45,776 bases of DNA from Bacteroidota bacterium. Its GTDB lineage: Bacteria > Bacteroidota > Bacteroidia > Bacteroidales > B39-G9. The number at the start of each line of letters is the position of its first letter. Position 1 is the first letter of the stretch. The DNA lies in contig JAUVJB010000001.1 in assembly GCA_030592465.1 (NCBI GenBank), positions 1-45,776 on the forward strand. The letters are read 5' to 3'. The translations under genes and the position numbers were made by a program. Under the pieces are notes generated by a model. The model searched no databases, was not told where the DNA came from, and saw only the letters and a program-made list of their open reading frames with translations. Positions 14,106 to 23,972 of the stretch are shown in pieces.

Positions 14106-17057
14106 ATGAGAAACAAATACTTATTAATAACACTTGCAGTTGTAACAACAGTTGTTTTATTATCATTTTCCCCTTTTAAAGGAGATGTTACAAAAAATTA
14201 CACTCCTCGTAATACCATCCAACAACAAAAAAGAGGGATAAAAGGCGCAATTGAATGGGTAAGTAGAAGAAGAAATAATCAAATTACTCATACAGTTGAC
14301 CCTAAAGATATTATCAAAGCTCAAAAAAAAATATCAGCTCTAAGAATGCAAAAAAATAAATCATCATTAGGTTTAGAATGGACAGAACTTGGACCCGATA
14401 ATATTGGTGGCAGAACACGTGCAATTTTAATTGATAAAGATAATCCTAATCTTATGTTTGCAGGCGGTGTTGCCGGTGGTTTGTGGAAATCAACAACTGC
14501 AGGTCAAGCATGGTCACAAGTAACAGATGTAAATTTTATTAATCTCGCAGTTGTTTCAATTTGTCAAGCTGCAAACGGTGATATTTATTTTGGCACAGGA
14601 GAAGGTATGGCTCATAACTTAGGTGACGGTACAAGTGGTTTTGAAGGTGCAGGTATTTGGAAATCAACCAACCATGGTGAAACTTTCACTAAACTAACAT
14701 CTACTTGGGACACTCCGGAAGCACAAAGTATTTTTGTTAATGTTAATAAATTAGCAGCCGACCCTGATGATGCCAACTTAATTTATGCTGCTACTAAAAG
14801 AGGCTTGCGGTACACTAACGATGGTGGTACAAATTGGAACAGCGCATTAAGTGTTGCAGAGTATGACACATTAGTTGCTTCTGATGTAAAAATTGCAAGT
14901 GATGGCTCTATTATTGCATCTATCGGGAATATTGCTTTTATCAAACGTAAAGGTACTGATAATGCTTTTCAAAAACGTTCCGGAGACGATGAAGATGAAG
15001 ACGGAACCCAAATCTCAGACTCATTAATAAGTCGTCTTGAATTTGCTTTTTCTCCATCCGACCCTAATTATGTCTATTGTGCTGCAGCAAAAACTGATGG
15101 AACATTAAGAAATATTTATCAATCAAAAGATAAGGGTGATACTTGGAAAATTATTGGTAACGGAGGTGCTGAACAATTCCAACCATTTGGTACACAAGGT
15201 AGTTATAACAATGTTATTGCTGTTTATCCCGATAATCCTGAGAAAATTCTTGTTGGAGGTCTTGATATTTGGAGAGGTACTTCTGTTGCAGGTTCTGTTA
15301 CTTTTGAATGGGAACAAATTACACTATGGGGTTTATTTTCTATACATCCATTATACGTACATGCCGACCAACATGTAATTATTTTCAATCCTCTAAATCC
15401 TTCAATAATATTTATTGGAAGTGATGGCGGTATTACACGTGCTATTGATGATGGAAAAAGCTTTACTTGTCAAACTATGAACACTAATTATAATGTTACT
15501 CAATTTTATTCTGTTGCTTACTCAGGCACCGGAGAACTATTAGGCGGCACACAAGATAATGGTACATTATATTTTAACTTTATGGGAAACACTCCGAAAA
15601 ATGCTTTTGAAATTTTGGACGGAGACGGAGGCTATTGCGAATTTTCTAAATTAAATCCAAATATCTACTTTGCTACAATGTATTATGGAGGACTCGTACG
15701 AACCAGTGATTTAGAAAAATTTGGGCAAGAATTTTATTCCGAGAAATTAATAACTGCTTTAACGAATTATGGTGCAGCATTTGTTACTCCTGTTGCATTG
15801 TGGGAAACAAAAAACGACCCATTAAGCAGAGATACTATTTATTTTGTTGCAAAACGTGATTACTATGAAGGTGAACAAATAACTTTTAAAAGTCATAATG
15901 CTTATGAACAGCCTATTCCATTTACAATTTCTGCAAATGATGCTCATCCTGATTCTTTATCTTACGTTAAAGATGACACAATAAAAATTCACGACCCTTA
16001 TCAATCATTATTTGCTTTAGGACTAACTAAATCTGTTTGGATAACCCGAATGGCTACCAATTTCAACACTACTGTTGGTGATAACGATTGGTGGTCAATT
16101 GTAAAACCAACTGTACTTTCATACGATGAAACTGTTGAATACTTAGCGTTCTCAAACGATGGAAATCATTTATTCTTCTCAACAAACAAAAATAAACTCT
16201 ATCGTTCATCAAACCTTAAAAATGCCCGCAGCTATCTTAACGCTGATGCGGTCTCTGCTGGAGATGCATTAGTTGTTAATACTCAACTCATTGCCGATTT
16301 TAATGATAGAGCTATTACAAGTATCACTACTGACCCTCAAAATGTTGAAAATCTTGTAGTAACACTCGGTAACTATGGTAATGATAATTATGTTTATTTT
16401 TCAACAAATGCAGCAACTACCACAAGTGAAGATGTAAATGTGAATTTTGCCTCACGTCAAGGCGATTTACCTCAAGCACCTGTTTATTCAGCAACTTTCC
16501 ACTACGAAGGCTCTGAAAAAGTTATTCTTGGTACTGAATATGGTGTTTTTGCAACAGATATAATTTCAGGAGGTCATGGACAAGTATCAGAAACTTGTGT
16601 TTGGACAGAAGAAAATACCGGTTTAGACATTGTTCCTGTTTTTATGGTTCGTGAACAAGCTTGGGCAAACTCTTGGCAACCACACATTACTAATCATGGA
16701 TATTTATATGTGGCTACTCACGGCAGAGGCTTATTTTATAGCAAAACACTAAAAGGTCCTGTTTCTATTGATGAAAACCCTATTGCTTTAAATTCATCTA
16801 ATAAGATTAATATTGATGTTTATCCTAACCCGATTGTTGATGTTGCAAATATTTCTTATGACATTACTGATAACTCAGATGTTCAAATTAATCTTTATAA
16901 CATTCAAGGTAAATTAGTTAAAAAAGTTAATTTGTCTGCTCAAACAATTGGTAAACACAACTATCAATTTAACATTAAAGGTATAACCCAAGGTACATAT
17001 ATTTTAAATATTGTAGCGGGTAATAAATCAAACTCAAAAAGAGTTATTATTTACTAA
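14106..17057 (+). CDS. T9SS-secreted VPS10/sialidase-like beta-propeller protein
   Basis: 983 aa. An N-terminal signal anchor (LLITLAVVTTVVLLSFS) leads into a long propeller region. Its first blade is LEWTELGPDNIGGRTRAILI, then AGGVAGGLWKSTTAGQAWSQ, IWKSTNHGETFTKL, LRYTNDGGTNWNS and IYQSKDKGDTWKI, which are Asp-box (BNR) turns. The C-terminal 80 residues are a type A sorting domain (IDVYPNPIVDVANISYDI; LYNIQGKLVKKVNL; GTYILNIVAGNKSNSKRVII), which sends the protein through the type IX system to the surface or medium. A cell-surface glycan-binding or hydrolytic role is possible, but Asp-box propellers are functionally diverse. Terminator at 17082-17118. Confidence 0.85.
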   Translation: MRNKYLLITLAVVTTVVLLSFSPFKGDVTKNYTPRNTIQQQKRGIKGAIEWVSRRRNNQITHTVDPKDIIKAQKKISALRMQKNKSSLGLEWTELGPDNIGGRTRAILIDKDNPNLMFAGGVAGGLWKSTTAGQAWSQVTDVNFINLAVVSICQAANGDIYFGTGEGMAHNLGDGTSGFEGAGIWKSTNHGETFTKLTSTWDTPEAQSIFVNVNKLAADPDDANLIYAATKRGLRYTNDGGTNWNSALSVAEYDTLVASDVKIASDGSIIASIGNIAFIKRKGTDNAFQKRSGDDEDEDGTQISDSLISRLEFAFSPSDPNYVYCAAAKTDGTLRNIYQSKDKGDTWKIIGNGGAEQFQPFGTQGSYNNVIAVYPDNPEKILVGGLDIWRGTSVAGSVTFEWEQITLWGLFSIHPLYVHADQHVIIFNPLNPSIIFIGSDGGITRAIDDGKSFTCQTMNTNYNVTQFYSVAYSGTGELLGGTQDNGTLYFNFMGNTPKNAFEILDGDGGYCEFSKLNPNIYFATMYYGGLVRTSDLEKFGQEFYSEKLITALTNYGAAFVTPVALWETKNDPLSRDTIYFVAKRDYYEGEQITFKSHNAYEQPIPFTISANDAHPDSLSYVKDDTIKIHDPYQSLFALGLTKSVWITRMATNFNTTVGDNDWWSIVKPTVLSYDETVEYLAFSNDGNHLFFSTNKNKLYRSSNLKNARSYLNADAVSAGDALVVNTQLIADFNDRAITSITTDPQNVENLVVTLGNYGNDNYVYFSTNAATTTSEDVNVNFASRQGDLPQAPVYSATFHYEGSEKVILGTEYGVFATDIISGGHGQVSETCVWTEENTGLDIVPVFMVREQAWANSWQPHITNHGYLYVATHGRGLFYSKTLKGPVSIDENPIALNSSNKINIDVYPNPIVDVANISYDITDNSDVQINLYNIQGKLVKKVNLSAQTIGKHNYQFNIKGITQGTYILNIVAGNKSNSKRVIIY

Positions 17058-17081
17058 TATCAATAAATATTTACTTATTAA

Positions 17082-17118
17082 ATAAGGGCTTTCATTTTGA
17101 AAACCCTTATTTTTTTTT
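17082..17118 (+). terminator. Rho-independent terminator after the beta-propeller gene
   Basis: The stem ATAAGGGCTTTC / GAAAACCCTTAT has one mismatch and a 5-nt loop, followed by nine T. It ends 25 bp after the stop codon region of the propeller gene begins to clear, before the next gene's promoter. Confidence 0.85.
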
Positions 17119-17126
17119 AAAATTTT

Positions 17127-17134
17127 TACATTTG
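17127..17134 (+). promoter_or_regulatory. Putative -7 box (TACATTTG) for the DUF2807 gene
   Basis: TACATTTG matches TAnnTTTG and sits just after the T-run of the preceding terminator, 83 bp before the start codon. No clear -33 box. Confidence 0.4.
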
Positions 17135-17217
17135 GTAAAATATAAATTAAAATAAAATGCAGCATAAATAAAACAGCATCGTCTTTTAAATGATTATTAA
17201 TAATAAAACATAAAAAG

Positions 17218-17916
17218 ATGAAAACAAAAATTTTATTCAACGCATTTGCTCTATTTGTATTATTCTCATGCAGTAACGCAAATTCTGAAGTTATTAAACA
17301 AGAACGTAAGGTTGAGCAATTTTCAAAAATTGATTTAAATATTGCAGCACATGTCTATTTAAAACAAGGAAATAAACAAAGTGTTGTTATTGAAACAGAT
17401 GATGGCTATATCGATAACATAAAAACTGTTGTTAATAACAATACATTAGTAATTAAAATAGACAAATGGATGTTACATTATAAAGATGTAAATGTTTATA
17501 TTACAATACCGAATGTTGATGGTTTAGAAATCTCGGGGTCAGGCAAAATTGAAGCTTTAACTTTAATAAAAACAACGCATCTGAATCTTGATGTTAGCGG
17601 AAGTGGCAAAATTCATATACCTGAGCTAAATGCCACAAACGTTTCTGCAGATATTTCCGGGTCAGGCAGGATAAATTTAGAAGGAAAATCCAACATCAAT
17701 AAATTAAGCTTTGGCATTAGCGGCTCAGGTAAATTTACCTGCACCGAACAAGCACAAAACATAACCGGCAGCATTAGCGGCTCCGGCACAGGTGATGTAT
17801 ATGCTACAAAAAACATGAATATCAATATCTCAGGAAGCGGTAAAGTATATTATAAAGGCAAACCTCTAATAAACTGCGATATTAGCGGTTCGGGTAAACT
17901 TATTGAAAATAATTAG
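17218..17916 (+). CDS. DUF2807 (head-GIN domain) lipoprotein with seven SGSG turns
   Basis: 232 aa. The signal peptide ends in a lipobox (LFSC, Cys near residue 18). The rest is one DUF2807 domain, a right-handed beta-helix common in Bacteroidota: VEQFSKIDLNIAAHVYLKQG at the N-terminal edge, then the motif [ISV]SGSG seven times (EISGSGKI, DVSGSGKI, DISGSGRI, GISGSGKF, SISGSGTG, NISGSGKV, DISGSGKL) at about 18-24 residue spacing. Each SGSG forms a turn of the helix. It is likely a lipid-anchored envelope protein; no enzymatic function is known for the family and none is implied. It converges with the gene at 17990-20905. Confidence 0.85.
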   Translation: MKTKILFNAFALFVLFSCSNANSEVIKQERKVEQFSKIDLNIAAHVYLKQGNKQSVVIETDDGYIDNIKTVVNNNTLVIKIDKWMLHYKDVNVYITIPNVDGLEISGSGKIEALTLIKTTHLNLDVSGSGKIHIPELNATNVSADISGSGRINLEGKSNINKLSFGISGSGKFTCTEQAQNITGSISGSGTGDVYATKNMNINISGSGKVYYKGKPLINCDISGSGKLIENN

Positions 17917-17933
17917 TAAAAATATTTGTATTA

Positions 17934-17991
17934 AATAAGGTTAGTCCTCATTGTCTAATTGACAAGTGAGGACTAATCTTATTGTTTTTTT
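17934..17991. terminator. Bidirectional terminator between convergent genes
   Basis: A long near-perfect stem: AATAAG, TTAGTCCTCA and TTGTC pair with GACAA, TGAGGACTAA and CTTATT around a TAATT loop, followed by seven T on the plus strand and preceded by an A-rich stretch for the minus strand. It lies between the DUF2807 gene and the minus-strand SBBP gene and reaches the last codon of the latter. Confidence 0.85.
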
Positions 17992-20905
17992 ATTGTATTA
18001 ATATTTTTGTTTTAATCAGCTCTTTATCAGTATGTAAACTAATAAGAAATATTCCTTTTCCAAATTTTGATAAATCAATATTCTCTTTTGATTTCATGTC
18101 TTTTTTACAAAAAACAGTTTTCCCTATCATATTTGTTATTTTCAATTCCTTTATCTTTATTGGGTTTTCAACAATAATATTGATTATCCCTGTCGAAGGA
18201 TTCGGAAAAATTTTTATACTTTCATTTGCTAAATTTTTAATGCTTGAAATAACTGATAATGTGGCTATGTTACTTGTAATGTTTCCACAGGCATCTGTCC
18301 CTGTTATTTCGCAGGTATAATCCCCTGCATCATCATTTGTGATTTTATTTATTGTAAGTTGATGTGTTATTGCACCATTAATGTGTGTATTGTTGTTTAA
18401 TACACTATCATCTTTATACCATTGGTAATTAATAATATCTCCTTCGGCTATAACTGTAAATACAGCATCTTCATTTATATTTAACGATTGTGAAATAGGT
18501 TGTGTTGTAATTAAAACTGATTGATCAACAAATAAAGTTGCAGTATCGCTAATAATGCTATCAGTTACACTACTTACTATACATTGATATTGGTATCCAT
18601 CAATGTCTGCCGTTGCATTGGTAATAGTTAGTGTGTCTGTTGTTGCTCCGCTATAAACACTTCCGTTTGTAATATTTATAAAGCCACTGCTTTCATTAAC
18701 TTGCCATTGATAACTTTCTACTCCTGTTACTGTAATACTAAAATTTGTGCTATTGCCTTCGCAAATTGTTTGATTTTCCGGTTGAGATGTAATTATTGGA
18801 AGCGAACCCAGATAATTATCTAATTTTGAAATAAACACATCGTCATCTCCGGCATAAGAATCATCATAAGCCCCTGATGATACCGGATAATTGCTTGATG
18901 TTGTATAACCTGTTACAAATACATTACCTGAAACATCAACAACTATTTCAGTACCGACATCTTCTCCTGCCCCTCCGAGAAAAGTAGAAGCGAATAAAGA
19001 GCTTAAATCAGAATTAAATTTAGAAATAAAGATATCACTTATATCGCCGTTATGCGAATTATCGTAAGCTGTTGTTGAAGTAGGAAAATCAGTTGACCCT
19101 GTATATCCTGTAATAAACACATTACCTGAAGTATCTAAATCAATTGAATAACATTCTTCATAACCTGAACCTCCTATAAAAGTAGATGCAGATAAAGTAC
19201 TCAAATCTGAATTAAATTTTGAAACAAACACATCACGACTTCCATTATGTATATTATCGTAAGCAGATGCAGATGTGGGAAAGTCGTCCGATTTAGTATG
19301 CCCTGTAACATATACATTATTAAAATCGTCAAGTTTGATCGAATAACCATAATCGGTATCGGTTCCTCCAATAAAAGTAGATGCTGATAAAGTACTTAAA
19401 TCTGATGTAAATTTTGAAACAAAGGCATCATAAGAACCATTGTGTGAAGGGTCATAAGCTCCTGCTGTTGAGGGATAATACGATGAGTATGTTTCTCCTG
19501 TAATATATACATTACCGGAACTGTCAAGCCTCAATGAATAACTAATATCACTTTCACTTCCTCCGATTAAAGTAGATGCAGAAAGTATGCTTAAATCAGA
19601 ATTTAGTTTTGATACAAAAACATCAATATTTCCGTTAAACGTTTCATTATAAGCCCCTGATGTTGTTGGATAACCTATGCCATATACAAATCCGGTAATA
19701 AAAATACTATCTGTGCCATCAATCGCAATTGAATAAGCTTTTTCAACATTAGTTCCTCCTATATAAGTTGATGCAAGCAAAGAGCTTAAATCAGAATTGA
19801 ATTTTGCAACAAATACATCATAATTACCGCTAAGTGAATTATCATAAGGTGTTCCGGCCATAGGGAAATCATTTGACCAAGTATTTCCAGTGATATAAAT
19901 ATTACTATTGCTGTCAAAAGCAAGATACCTGCTGTAGTCTGAATTACTGCCACCCACAAAAGTTGATATCAATAAGGTTTGTAAATCAGGACTGAATTTT
20001 GAAATAAAGACATCATAAGCTCCATTAACAGAAGTATTATATGCCCCTGCCGTTGTAGGGTAAAATGTTGAATGTGTTTCACCGGTAACAAAAATATTTC
20101 CCGAATCATCTAAAACCACACACCAACTGTCATCTCTTCCTGTTCCTCCCACAAAAGTAGAAGCAATAAGAGGATCAATTACAAGCTCATAATCAGGATT
20201 GTAATTACCAACTTCAAAACCATAAGTTTTATTGTTTTTTGTGTAAGCAACTTCTACATAATGCTTTTTGTTTTCGATAATCTGATATGCAACAGGAGTA
20301 GTAAATTTAATATTTCCTTGTGTAGTTTTAATAATAAGCTCACCGTTTTTAGCAATCTTTATTTTTTTTGCACCTTTAAGTTTTAGTTGTATTTTTTCAG
20401 GGGAAATGCCAGGACCTACATAAAAAAGTTTTTCTATATTATTGCCATAAGCATTAAGTTTAACTTTTATGCCTTCCCAAATTTGACCAAGATTTACAGT
20501 TTGATATGTTGTGATATTATTTTGCCATTTATTAGGATCATCGCCAATAAATGAGTTTACAATTGTTTGTGACGGCAATTCTGCAGAAACCTGTAATGTT
20601 TTTTTGTTTGTTTCAAAAGTTTCGCGAAAAACATATGAACTCAAACTGTCAACAGACATGTTATAAACTATTTCGCCTTTATGTGTCAGGAAAACCGTTC
20701 CTCCAAATGTTTTGGCATAAAAAGCCACGTCAGAGTGCTTCTGTCCTTTATTTTTTATCCAAGGAATTTTTGTTTTGTCAATTTCTTTTGATATTGCTGC
20801 TTTTTCAATATCAGATAAACTGTTTTGTTGAAAATTGATTTGAGCATTTGTGTTAATATAAATAAAATATAAACATGCTAGTAACAGTAATAATTTTGAT
20901 TTCAT
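17990..20905 (-). CDS. T9SS-secreted SBBP-repeat protein with Ig-like domains
   Basis: 971 aa. The signal peptide (LLLLLACLYFIYINTNA) is followed by a DUF7948-type N-terminal domain (IPWIKNKGQKHSDVAFYAKT; GTVFLTHKGEIVY). Seven SBBP beta-propeller repeats of about 66 residues follow, each with STxxGG, GNVYITG-like and YDxFVSKFxSDLS elements (STFVGGTGRDD, STFVGGSNSDY, STYIGGTNVEK, STLIGGSESDI, STFIGGTDTDY, STFIGGSGYEE, STFLGGAGEDV). Then come two Ig-like domains (ITSQPENQTICEGNSTNFSI; ITTQPISQSLNINEDAVFTV) and a type A sorting domain (IKIFPNPSTGIINIIVENPI to IKTKILIQ). It is an adhesin-like surface or released protein; the ligand is unknown. Confidence 0.85.
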   Translation of the reverse strand: MKSKLLLLLACLYFIYINTNAQINFQQNSLSDIEKAAISKEIDKTKIPWIKNKGQKHSDVAFYAKTFGGTVFLTHKGEIVYNMSVDSLSSYVFRETFETNKKTLQVSAELPSQTIVNSFIGDDPNKWQNNITTYQTVNLGQIWEGIKVKLNAYGNNIEKLFYVGPGISPEKIQLKLKGAKKIKIAKNGELIIKTTQGNIKFTTPVAYQIIENKKHYVEVAYTKNNKTYGFEVGNYNPDYELVIDPLIASTFVGGTGRDDSWCVVLDDSGNIFVTGETHSTFYPTTAGAYNTSVNGAYDVFISKFSPDLQTLLISTFVGGSNSDYSRYLAFDSNSNIYITGNTWSNDFPMAGTPYDNSLSGNYDVFVAKFNSDLSSLLASTYIGGTNVEKAYSIAIDGTDSIFITGFVYGIGYPTTSGAYNETFNGNIDVFVSKLNSDLSILSASTLIGGSESDISYSLRLDSSGNVYITGETYSSYYPSTAGAYDPSHNGSYDAFVSKFTSDLSTLSASTFIGGTDTDYGYSIKLDDFNNVYVTGHTKSDDFPTSASAYDNIHNGSRDVFVSKFNSDLSTLSASTFIGGSGYEECYSIDLDTSGNVFITGYTGSTDFPTSTTAYDNSHNGDISDIFISKFNSDLSSLFASTFLGGAGEDVGTEIVVDVSGNVFVTGYTTSSNYPVSSGAYDDSYAGDDDVFISKLDNYLGSLPIITSQPENQTICEGNSTNFSITVTGVESYQWQVNESSGFINITNGSVYSGATTDTLTITNATADIDGYQYQCIVSSVTDSIISDTATLFVDQSVLITTQPISQSLNINEDAVFTVIAEGDIINYQWYKDDSVLNNNTHINGAITHQLTINKITNDDAGDYTCEITGTDACGNITSNIATLSVISSIKNLANESIKIFPNPSTGIINIIVENPIKIKELKITNMIGKTVFCKKDMKSKENIDLSKFGKGIFLISLHTDKELIKTKILIQ

Positions 20906-21175
20906 TTATAAATATTTTTTAAATGTTAAATAAAAAATCGGAATTAATTTGTTGTTAATATTCATTGTTATTTTTTGTCTTTACAGGACATAGCTGTTAT
21001 TTGTCTCGTAAAACGATTATTTTTACTTCTTTAGCATTCTGCAATTTTATATCTAATCACTTCTGTTTCAAGTATATATAAAAAAAGATAGAATCTTTAT
21101 AAAAGGCATAAAGTTAATAATAATTGTTGTATTATAAAATGGCTAAATTTTATTTTGAGGTGCTGAGTGAAATTA

Positions 21176-21226
21176 AATTTATCGTCCGCCAGTAGTCGGA
21201 CACGTGTCCGTCAGCTGACGGATAAA
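21176..21226. repeat. GC-rich palindrome (CGGACACGTGTCCG core)
   Basis: A 51-bp imperfect palindrome: the perfect core CGGACACGTGTCCG (21196-21209) lies inside GTCCGCCAGTAG / CAGCTGACGGA and ATTTATC / GATAAAT arms. Its CCGCCAG/CTGACGG parts resemble the CCGCCAGCTGGCGG unit at 13840-13853. It is in the 439-bp gap 20906-21344. The rest of that gap is AT-rich, with the gap promoter at its right end. Confidence 0.6.
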
Positions 21227-21263
21227 TGTAGCTTTCAGGCACTATTTATTTTAAATCAAAAAA

Positions 21264-21294
21264 TTGCATGATAATTCATTTTTTTATATTTTTG
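21264..21294 (+). promoter_or_regulatory. Putative Bacteroidota promoter for gap (TTG ... TATTTTTG)
   Basis: A TTG at 21264-21266 and TATTTTTG at 21287-21294 are separated by 20 bp, a spacing that fits the -33/-7 promoter type of this phylum. The start codon follows 50 bp later. Confidence 0.55.
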
Positions 21295-21344
21295 CAAAAT
21301 AATTTTTAAATAAAGTTTTTAATTTAATATAAAATAAAATTATT

Positions 21345-22349
21345 ATGTCAAAAATTAAAGTAGGAATTAACGGATTCGGCAGAATAGGAAGAAATGTATT
21401 TAAAATTGCATTAGACCATCCGGAAATAGAGATTATTGGAATAAATGATTTAACCGATACTAAAACATTAGCACATTTGCTAAAATACGATTCAACACAA
21501 GGCAGGTTTAATGGCACTGTTGATTACGACGATCAAGGAATAATTGTTAATGGCAAAAAAGTAATAATTAGTGCTGAGAGAAGTCCAATTAACATTCCTT
21601 GGCCTGTTAAACCTGATTTAGTAGTTGAATCAACCGGTATCTTTAGAGTAAAAGAAAGTCCAAAAGGTGGCTATGGCGACCACTTAAAAAATGGTGCAAA
21701 AAAAGTTATTCTTACTGTTCCTGCAAAAGATCAAATTGACAACATGATTGTATTAGGAGTGAATGATGACGATATAAAAGACACTGACGTTTGTGTATCA
21801 AATGCATCATGCACAACTAATTGTTTAGCGCCTGTAGCTAAAGTGCTTAACGATAAATTTGGTATTGTAAACGCTTTTATGACAACTATTCACTCATATA
21901 CTAATGACCAAACAATATTAGACGGTCCTCATACAGATTTAAGAAGAGCACGCTCAGCTGCAGTTTCACAAATACCAACAACAACAGGTGCTGCTAAAGC
22001 TGTTGGCAAAGTTATTCCCGAATTAGACGGCAAATTAGATGGTATGGCTATTAGAGTTCCAACCCCGACAGGTTCATTAGTTGACTTAGTTGCTAATCTT
22101 AAAAAAGAAGTAACTGTTGAACAAGTTAATAACGCTATGAAAGAAGCTGCTGAAGGTCCAATGAAAGGTATTTTAGCATACACTGAAGACCCTATTGTTT
22201 CTGTTGATATTATTCACGACAGTCACTCATCAATTTTTGATGCTCTTTCTACTATGATTTCAGGTAAAACAGTGAAAGTGCTTTCTTGGTACGACAACGA
22301 ATGGGGTTATTCATGCAGAGTTGTCGACTTAATTACAAAACTTTTCTAA
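21345..22349 (+). CDS. gap: Glyceraldehyde-3-phosphate dehydrogenase, type I
   Basis: 334 aa, the usual length. It converts glyceraldehyde-3-phosphate to 1,3-bisphosphoglycerate in glycolysis, with NAD. The N-terminal Rossmann motif is KVGINGFGRIGRNVF, the catalytic motif SNASCTTNCLAPV has Cys near residue 156, and the catalytic His lies in MTTIHSYTNDQ. The binding loop around DLRRARSAAVSQIPTTTGAA and the C-terminal SWYDNEWGYSCRVVD are also present. Acidic residues after the second strand (IIGINDLTD) favour NAD over NADP. It is a single-gene unit with its own promoter and a terminator at 22370-22402. Confidence 0.97.
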   Translation: MSKIKVGINGFGRIGRNVFKIALDHPEIEIIGINDLTDTKTLAHLLKYDSTQGRFNGTVDYDDQGIIVNGKKVIISAERSPINIPWPVKPDLVVESTGIFRVKESPKGGYGDHLKNGAKKVILTVPAKDQIDNMIVLGVNDDDIKDTDVCVSNASCTTNCLAPVAKVLNDKFGIVNAFMTTIHSYTNDQTILDGPHTDLRRARSAAVSQIPTTTGAAKAVGKVIPELDGKLDGMAIRVPTPTGSLVDLVANLKKEVTVEQVNNAMKEAAEGPMKGILAYTEDPIVSVDIIHDSHSSIFDALSTMISGKTVKVLSWYDNEWGYSCRVVDLITKLF

Positions 22350-22369
22350 ATTTACGATAAAAATATTTT

Positions 22370-22402
22370 ATAGCCTGAAGTTAATCTTTAGGCTATTTTT
22401 TT
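22370..22402 (+). terminator. Rho-independent terminator after gap
   Basis: The stem ATAGCCTGAAG / CTTTAGGCTAT (11 pairs, one G-T) with loop TTAAT is followed by a T-run. It ends about 30 bp before the start of the next gene, so that gene needs its own promoter or read-through. Confidence 0.85.
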
Positions 22403-22434
22403 ATTCAAACAAATTATCATAAAACTTAAACATC

Positions 22435-23850
22435 TTGAGAAAAAGAAAACAATTACCTTTTTTTGAAAAAGTAAAAATTATTGACATTGGTGCCGAAGGA
22501 AAAGCAATCGCAAAAATTAACGACTTAATTATTTTTATTCCATACGTAATACCCGGCGATATTGTTGACATTCAGATAAATAAAAAAAAGAAGAATTATC
22601 TTGAGGGTTATGTTGTAAAATTTCATGAATATTCGCCAAACAGACAAGAACCATTTTGTTCACATTTTGGAATTTGTGGTGGTTGTAAATGGCAAATTTT
22701 ACCATACGAAGATCAATTAAAATATAAACAAAAACAAATTGTTGACAATTTAGAAAGAATAGGAAAAATAGAATTACCACAAGTTAATGACATACTGCCT
22801 TCAGAAAACACCACATATTACAGAAATAAATTAGAATTTTCTTTTTCAAACAAAAGATGGTTAACTTATGATGAAATTGATGATGCAGACAATGAAACAA
22901 AACAAATGAATGCTCTGGGATTTCATATACCAAAGAAATTCGATAAAATATTAAATATTGAACATTGCTATTTACAAAAAGAACCCTCAAATAAAATCAG
23001 ACTTGCCGTAAAAAAAATTGCATTAGAAAATAACCTGTCATTTTTTGATTTAAGAAAGCAAACAGGATTACTACGCAATTTGATTATAAGAACTTCAACA
23101 ACAAATGAATTAATGGTAATTGTTTCATTTTATTATGAAGACAAAGAAAAAAGGGAAAAATTATTAAATTATATTGCTGATAATTTTAATGAGATAACTT
23201 CATTGATGTACGTAATAAACCCAAAACCAAATGATAGTATTACAGACTTGGAAGTCAAACTTTTTAAAGGTAATGATCATATTTTTGAGGTGATGGAAAA
23301 TCTTAAATTTAAGATAGGACCAAAATCATTTTATCAGACAAACTCAGAACAAGCATATAACTTATATAAAATAGTTAGAGAATTTGCAAACCTATCAGGC
23401 AAAGAAATTGTTTACGATTTATATACAGGAACAGGAACAATTGCAAATTTTATAGCCAAACAAACAAAAAAGGTAATAGGCATTGAGTATGTAAAAGAAG
23501 CTATTGAAGATGCTAAAATTAATTCAAAAATAAATAATATTAACAACACTGAATTTTTTGCAGGAGATATAAAAGACGTTTTATCTCAAGAGTTTATCGA
23601 TAATGAAGGAAACCCTGATGTAATAATTATTGACCCTCCACGTGCAGGTATGCACAAAAATGTAATAGAAAGTATTTTATACGCAATGCCTGAAAAAATT
23701 GTTTATGTAAGTTGTAATCCTGCAACTCAAGCTCGCGACATTAATTTATTATCAGATAATTATTCGGTCGAAAAAATTCAACCTGTTGACATGTTTCCAC
23801 ACACTCACCATGTTGAAAACGTAGCTTTATTAAAACTAAAAATGACATAA
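22435..23850 (+). CDS. rlmD: 23S rRNA (uracil-5-)-methyltransferase, RlmD/RumA family
   Basis: 471 aa. An N-terminal TRAM RNA-binding domain (FEKVKIIDIGAEGKAIAKIN to about 60) is followed by the iron-sulfur site CSHFGICGGC (Cys 75, 81, 84, spacing Cx5Cx2C), with a fourth Cys near 178 (IEHCYLQ). The C-terminal methyltransferase has YDLYTGTGTIANFIA, the IIDPPRAGM motif and the catalytic Cys in YVSCNPATQA (about 427). It methylates a uridine of 23S rRNA to m5U; which position cannot be told from sequence here. The start is TTG at 22435, giving the MRKRKQLPFFEKV opening typical for the family; no ATG fits. Confidence 0.9.
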   Translation: MRKRKQLPFFEKVKIIDIGAEGKAIAKINDLIIFIPYVIPGDIVDIQINKKKKNYLEGYVVKFHEYSPNRQEPFCSHFGICGGCKWQILPYEDQLKYKQKQIVDNLERIGKIELPQVNDILPSENTTYYRNKLEFSFSNKRWLTYDEIDDADNETKQMNALGFHIPKKFDKILNIEHCYLQKEPSNKIRLAVKKIALENNLSFFDLRKQTGLLRNLIIRTSTTNELMVIVSFYYEDKEKREKLLNYIADNFNEITSLMYVINPKPNDSITDLEVKLFKGNDHIFEVMENLKFKIGPKSFYQTNSEQAYNLYKIVREFANLSGKEIVYDLYTGTGTIANFIAKQTKKVIGIEYVKEAIEDAKINSKINNINNTEFFAGDIKDVLSQEFIDNEGNPDVIIIDPPRAGMHKNVIESILYAMPEKIVYVSCNPATQARDINLLSDNYSVEKIQPVDMFPHTHHVENVALLKLKMT

Positions 23851-23907
23851 AAAAATAATTATACATTAAATATGATTGTCAAAATTTTTTAATTAACAAA
23901 TATTTTT

Positions 23908-23915
23908 TAAATTTG
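23908..23915 (+). promoter_or_regulatory. Putative -7 box (TAAATTTG) for the Crp/Fnr gene
   Basis: TAAATTTG fits TAnnTTTG 57 bp upstream of the start codon. No clear -33 box at the usual distance. Confidence 0.45.
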
Positions 23916-23972
23916 TATGTTTTGTAACATGAAATTTGTTTTTATTAAAAAATATAAAACACACAAAGCCAA

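Noticed and set aside
17613..17825. Minus-strand open frame inside the DUF2807 gene
   Set aside because: It is a by-product of the repeated SGSG codons on the other strand, and has no start context or domain.
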